From Halovenus salina (GTDB taxonomy: Archaea; Halobacteriota; Halobacteria; Halobacteriales; Haloarculaceae): a DNA stretch of 64,000 bases. The stretch lies in contig NZ_CP112972.1 of the NCBI RefSeq assembly GCF_026410925.1, positions 2,604,001 to 2,668,000 of the forward strand, read 5' to 3'. Of this stretch, positions 60,852 through 64,000 are shown piece after piece. Position numbers and translations under genes: made by a program. The first letter of the stretch is position 1, and the number at the start of each line of letters is the position of its first letter. Below the pieces are notes generated by a model. The model had not been told where the DNA came from and did no database searches. It saw only the letters and a list, made by a program, of their open reading frames with translations.

Positions 60852-62000
60852 CTATTCGGCCTCCTCCTCGCTAACAGCCTGTTTTGGAAGTGTCGCTTTG
60901 AAGTCCTCCCAGACATCGATATGGTTGACCTCAATTCCAATGGCTGTCTCTATCTGATTGCCGAGATCCGCAGCAGTAAATTCCTCAGGTATTTCGGCTT
61001 CGTCTATTTCTTCAGATTCAATGAGGCCATCAGCTGCCAAGTCTACACTACAGGTGAGGTGGCGATCACCGACGATATGCACTGCTTCGATTTTGTCTTT
61101 GACTTCGTTGAGTGTTCGAAGTGTTTCTGTTACGTCAATCGTAACGTCTCGAATATCACGAAGCTCACCGGGTGAATCATCTGTTCCCAACTCGACAGTT
61201 CGATGGAGATCCCCAGTGTGGAATCCAGATTCAAACTCGACTCGCAGATACAATCGTGGTGCTTGTCCGATCTTGCTCCGGGAAATCGTCTGATTCTTGA
61301 TCGACCGCCATAATAGTGTGTCTAACCGCTCAACGTCGTCCGTTGAGAGGTGTGTGTCTGCGGCACCGTTTTCGTTCACGACACCGTGGAACGGGAAGAT
61401 CGCGTACTTCAGCCGTTCATCTTGGGCGAAAGTTCCTTGTTGGTTTTCCTCATCAGATGAAAGGACAGATGTGAGCCGTTTCGATTCTGTGTTCCGTTCT
61501 ACGCGGTTAAGAGAACGTGCCGGTGAAAACTGAACGGGCCCGGTGAGATTTGAACCAAATCGATCCTGAATCATGTCTTGAGTCTCGTCATTATCCACAT
61601 CGAAGCTGAAGGTCGCACCGAAATATCGTACGTCAGCAGCGCGTTTGAGGAACGTTTCTTTGACAGCATCGACTGTCTCGAAATCTTCCGGCTCCTCAAC
61701 TTCTTCAAACATTCCGAGGGCTGCATCAATCCGCTTGAAGGCTTGTCGGTCATCATCTGGGGTTCGGATGAATACCCCGTGCTTATCCGTCTGTAGTTGC
61801 TCTCGAAGATACCGCTTCAGTCGAACGTCTGTTACGACTGCTTGTCCGGTTGCTTGATCGATCCGCGGCTGATTATCGTTGTACGGATCTCCATTCGGAT
61901 TGCAATCCTGCGCATCGTATACAAACAAGATCTCGGATCGTGTTTCAATATCTGTTCCGTCCTCTGCAGCAGTCGTCTCGGTTGTGGATGTACTTGTCAT
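60852..62000 (-). CDS. cas7: Cas7 (type I-B, Csh2)
   Basis: Cas7 polymerises along the crRNA to form the Cascade backbone. The 382-residue protein has the Csh2/Cas7 features ILFVYDAQDCNPNGDP, VTDVRLKRYLREQL, ADVRYFGATFSF, LTGPVQFSPARSLNRV and a C-terminal acidic tail. The RRM-like core runs from about 20 to 330. It lies 21 bases after cas8b. Confidence 0.95.
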   Translation of the reverse strand: MTSTSTTETTAAEDGTDIETRSEILFVYDAQDCNPNGDPYNDNQPRIDQATGQAVVTDVRLKRYLREQLQTDKHGVFIRTPDDDRQAFKRIDAALGMFEEVEEPEDFETVDAVKETFLKRAADVRYFGATFSFDVDNDETQDMIQDRFGSNLTGPVQFSPARSLNRVERNTESKRLTSVLSSDEENQQGTFAQDERLKYAIFPFHGVVNENGAADTHLSTDDVERLDTLLWRSIKNQTISRSKIGQAPRLYLRVEFESGFHTGDLHRTVELGTDDSPGELRDIRDVTIDVTETLRTLNEVKDKIEAVHIVGDRHLTCSVDLAADGLIESEEIDEAEIPEEFTAADLGNQIETAIGIEVNHIDVWEDFKATLPKQAVSEEEAE

Positions 62001-62021
62001 TGGTATTGTGTATGGGCGTGG

Positions 62022-64000
62022 TTATTTTTGTGTGGCTTCAGATTCGTTCCCGTTGGACTCGTTCATCGCCGCACTGGCGGCGTAACTGGCGTCTTCGCCG
62101 TAAGCCGTTCCAAGTGCGTAGAAATACCGAAACTGAACTGGGCTTATCTCCCAGTCCGTCGGCTCATCCGTCGCTAGCTCCTCAGGGAGTCGATGACGCA
62201 CTCCCGGTGCGACCGTGGATCCAAGCTCATCAGCTTCCCGAGCGTAGATCCCATCTTTGGCGATTACCTTCGGAAGCATCTGCATCAACTGACTGGGTGT
62301 TATTTCACCGACATCGTATCGATCCATGAACGTCCGACTGATGTTGCGTTCCTCACGTTGATGCTTGCTTACCATACTGACGAATACGCCGGCGAGGAAT
62401 GCTCCCTGTCGCTCGGTATCTTCATCAAGCACCGGGTGAGACTCGATGAATTCCGACAGTTGGGTTGATAGCGTTTCGACATATCCTATTGCTTCTGTTC
62501 CGCCATCTGTGGCGGGTTGTCCATACTCCTGTGGCGCTGAATCCTGTGGTGTCATGTATGTTGGTGGTGCTGCTAATTCGGGGTCATGTTGTGGCGTCGA
62601 TAGAATACCAGCTCCGGCAAAGGTCTGCAATTGAGTGAACTGTTGCTTTACCTTCTGCTGCGTATTTGAATCATCTTCATCGTTTTCACGTCGATCATAC
62701 TTGAGCCGCCGCATGTATTGAGAAAGCAACCACTCCGGATCAACCATATCGCCAGTGAGCACCGCATACGTAACACTTTCGCGAGGATCTGTAGCAGCGT
62801 CCTTGTAATCGCCTGCGTTCGGATATGGTTCAAGTAGTGTTTCGATCACGTACCTCCGATTGAGTATCAATTCTGCCAGCTGCCGTGCTGTGGCTGAGGG
62901 ATCGATTAGTGACCAATTTTCTCGTGCGGTCAGACCAAGATGGCCCCCAAGTAGATGAGTTACCACTCTCTCGTGGCTGCGTGCAACATTCAATACAGAG
63001 AGTGTCGTGACTGCTGGCTCCTCAAAGAATACCCTTACTCCCGCACTGTCGGTCCGGAGTGTAATGAAATAAAATCGGAGTGCGTCCAGCAACTCGGGTT
63101 TATTTTGCTCAATAAACCGCTGTACTTGAAGCACCTGGTTGTCTCCGTCTGCCTGTTCATCCCATCGGTCGTCTCGAATACGATTGAGCAACTCATGTGT
63201 AAACACCGCCTTCTCGACGGTTTGTTCGCCCGTGAAATATGGTAGAGCATACACACGAAGCCCACCGACAGACCAATAACATGAACGAACCAGTGAGTCA
63301 GATTGTGATATTAGCACCCCTGTTCTCGCTGACAGTGGATTCTGACGCCAGCTGGAATCATCCTGGAAGCCAAACATTTCGTCGGTGTGTTGAAGCGCAT
63401 ACACACCAAGTGGCCCCTCAACGGCCCCAACAACCTCTGTTTCCTCTCCTGTCACCGAACAGGTGCCATCGCCTTTTGATACGCCATCACCATCACTGAC
63501 GTTTTTGCCGGCAAGTTTCGTTCGGTTGCGTTCTGCAGCTGCCGCTATGAATACTGGTATCTCTCCGGGCCAATATTTATTTCCGGATGGCTCGTCGGCT
63601 GGGGGTTCCGCTAATGAATCTGTATCAAGACGCAAGCGGATCGTCGAGATGACTTTCGAGGACCCTTCGTACTGGTCTTCGACGGCGTTTTCGAGTTGTG
63701 CTTGTGTGTCGTCATCTTCCCCAAGGGATGATATCGCTGTGATTAATCGACCATCTGGATGCTCATCGGCAACAGATTGAATCGGCTCTCTTTCTGGCCA
63801 TTTAGCTACTCGTTCAACGCAATACTCTTGTACGTCTTCAACTGTGTTAGTGCCACTCTTTTTGCCGACGTTGGTAACACTGTGATCACGCTTTCCTGAG
63901 CTGTACCGCGACAAACCAAGGTCGCTGATTCGTTCATCGGTAAGTGCGTGCTTTTCGATCCCCTCTAACTGTGGGTTGGTATGATCCCTGAGGTCGATAT
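62022..64000 (-). CDS. cas8b: Cas8b (Csh1), large Cascade subunit, 5' part outside the window
   Basis: The frame is open to base 64000, so the gene is cut at its N-terminus; about 659 codons are visible. A TTG at 63914 could be mistaken for the start, but LRDHTNPQLEGIEKHALTDER reads on in frame before it. Cas8b recognises the PAM and the first target bases. A Cys-containing segment (CSVTGEETEVVG) and the helical C-terminal region (ERNISRTFMDRYDVGEITP) match haloarchaeal Csh1. cas6 would be expected further upstream, outside the window. Confidence 0.9.
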   Translation of the reverse strand, partial: IDLRDHTNPQLEGIEKHALTDERISDLGLSRYSSGKRDHSVTNVGKKSGTNTVEDVQEYCVERVAKWPEREPIQSVADEHPDGRLITAISSLGEDDDTQAQLENAVEDQYEGSSKVISTIRLRLDTDSLAEPPADEPSGNKYWPGEIPVFIAAAAERNRTKLAGKNVSDGDGVSKGDGTCSVTGEETEVVGAVEGPLGVYALQHTDEMFGFQDDSSWRQNPLSARTGVLISQSDSLVRSCYWSVGGLRVYALPYFTGEQTVEKAVFTHELLNRIRDDRWDEQADGDNQVLQVQRFIEQNKPELLDALRFYFITLRTDSAGVRVFFEEPAVTTLSVLNVARSHERVVTHLLGGHLGLTARENWSLIDPSATARQLAELILNRRYVIETLLEPYPNAGDYKDAATDPRESVTYAVLTGDMVDPEWLLSQYMRRLKYDRRENDEDDSNTQQKVKQQFTQLQTFAGAGILSTPQHDPELAAPPTYMTPQDSAPQEYGQPATDGGTEAIGYVETLSTQLSEFIESHPVLDEDTERQGAFLAGVFVSMVSKHQREERNISRTFMDRYDVGEITPSQLMQMLPKVIAKDGIYAREADELGSTVAPGVRHRLPEELATDEPTDWEISPVQFRYFYALGTAYGEDASYAASAAMNESNGNESEATQK

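Noticed and set aside
63912..63914. TTG as the start codon of cas8b
   Set aside because: The frame stays open and protein-like up to the window edge, so the true start is outside.

Overview
The window is haloarchaeal chromosomal DNA (class Halobacteria). The proteins are strongly acidic, the core genes are GC-rich, several genes have a TATA box about 25-35 bases before the start codon with almost no leader, and archaeal markers are present: TFB, a thermosome subunit, the PolD large subunit DP2, CDP-archaeol synthase and archaeal RNase HI. I cannot place the genus.

Layout. (1) 1-23.9 kb is core chromosome: Trm1, rhomboid protease, endonuclease V, HisB, pyrophosphatase, a PadR regulator, RNase HI, TFB, two paralogous 7TM sensor kinases on either side of an MscS channel and a dead IS6-type element, MsrA, thermosome, several conserved haloarchaeal proteins of unknown function, an AT-richer CHAT (caspase-like) protease gene and a Get3/ArsA ATPase. 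(2) 23.9-39.0 kb is a 15.1-kb AT-richer integrative element. It is bounded by a 12-bp direct repeat inside the 3' end of the DP2 gene. It carries a tyrosine integrase, a one-polypeptide type IIG restriction-modification enzyme, a protein with a nucleotide-cyclase-like pattern, a small PD-(D/E)XK nuclease candidate, a serine recombinase, winged-helix regulators and several unrecognised genes. (3) 39.0-45.2 kb is core again: DP2 (interrupted by a 507-residue LAGLIDADG intein), a PPC-domain protein and CarS. (4) 45.2-52.8 kb is accessory: two related tyrosine recombinases, TnpB and IS4 remnants, a SnoaL-like protein and a 1000-residue hybrid kinase. (5) 52.9-64.0 kb is a type I-B CRISPR-Cas locus: an array of about 61 repeats followed on the minus strand by cas3, cas5, cas7 and a cas8b cut by the window edge.

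Main observations. The element integrates into the codons for the extreme C-terminus of DP2. The displaced native tail, QSGIADFM, is still readable beside arsA and has the form of a PCNA-interacting (PIP) box. The tail now carried by the gene is ATSLGDFM, so integration replaces the polymerase's predicted sliding-clamp peptide with an element-encoded look-alike lacking the leading Gln. The same gene also carries an intein ending in Gln. The CRISPR locus has no cas4-cas1-cas2 between cas3 and the array, its leader-side repeats are decayed, and three spacers are duplicated; it looks like an interference-only locus changed by recombination rather than by new spacer uptake.
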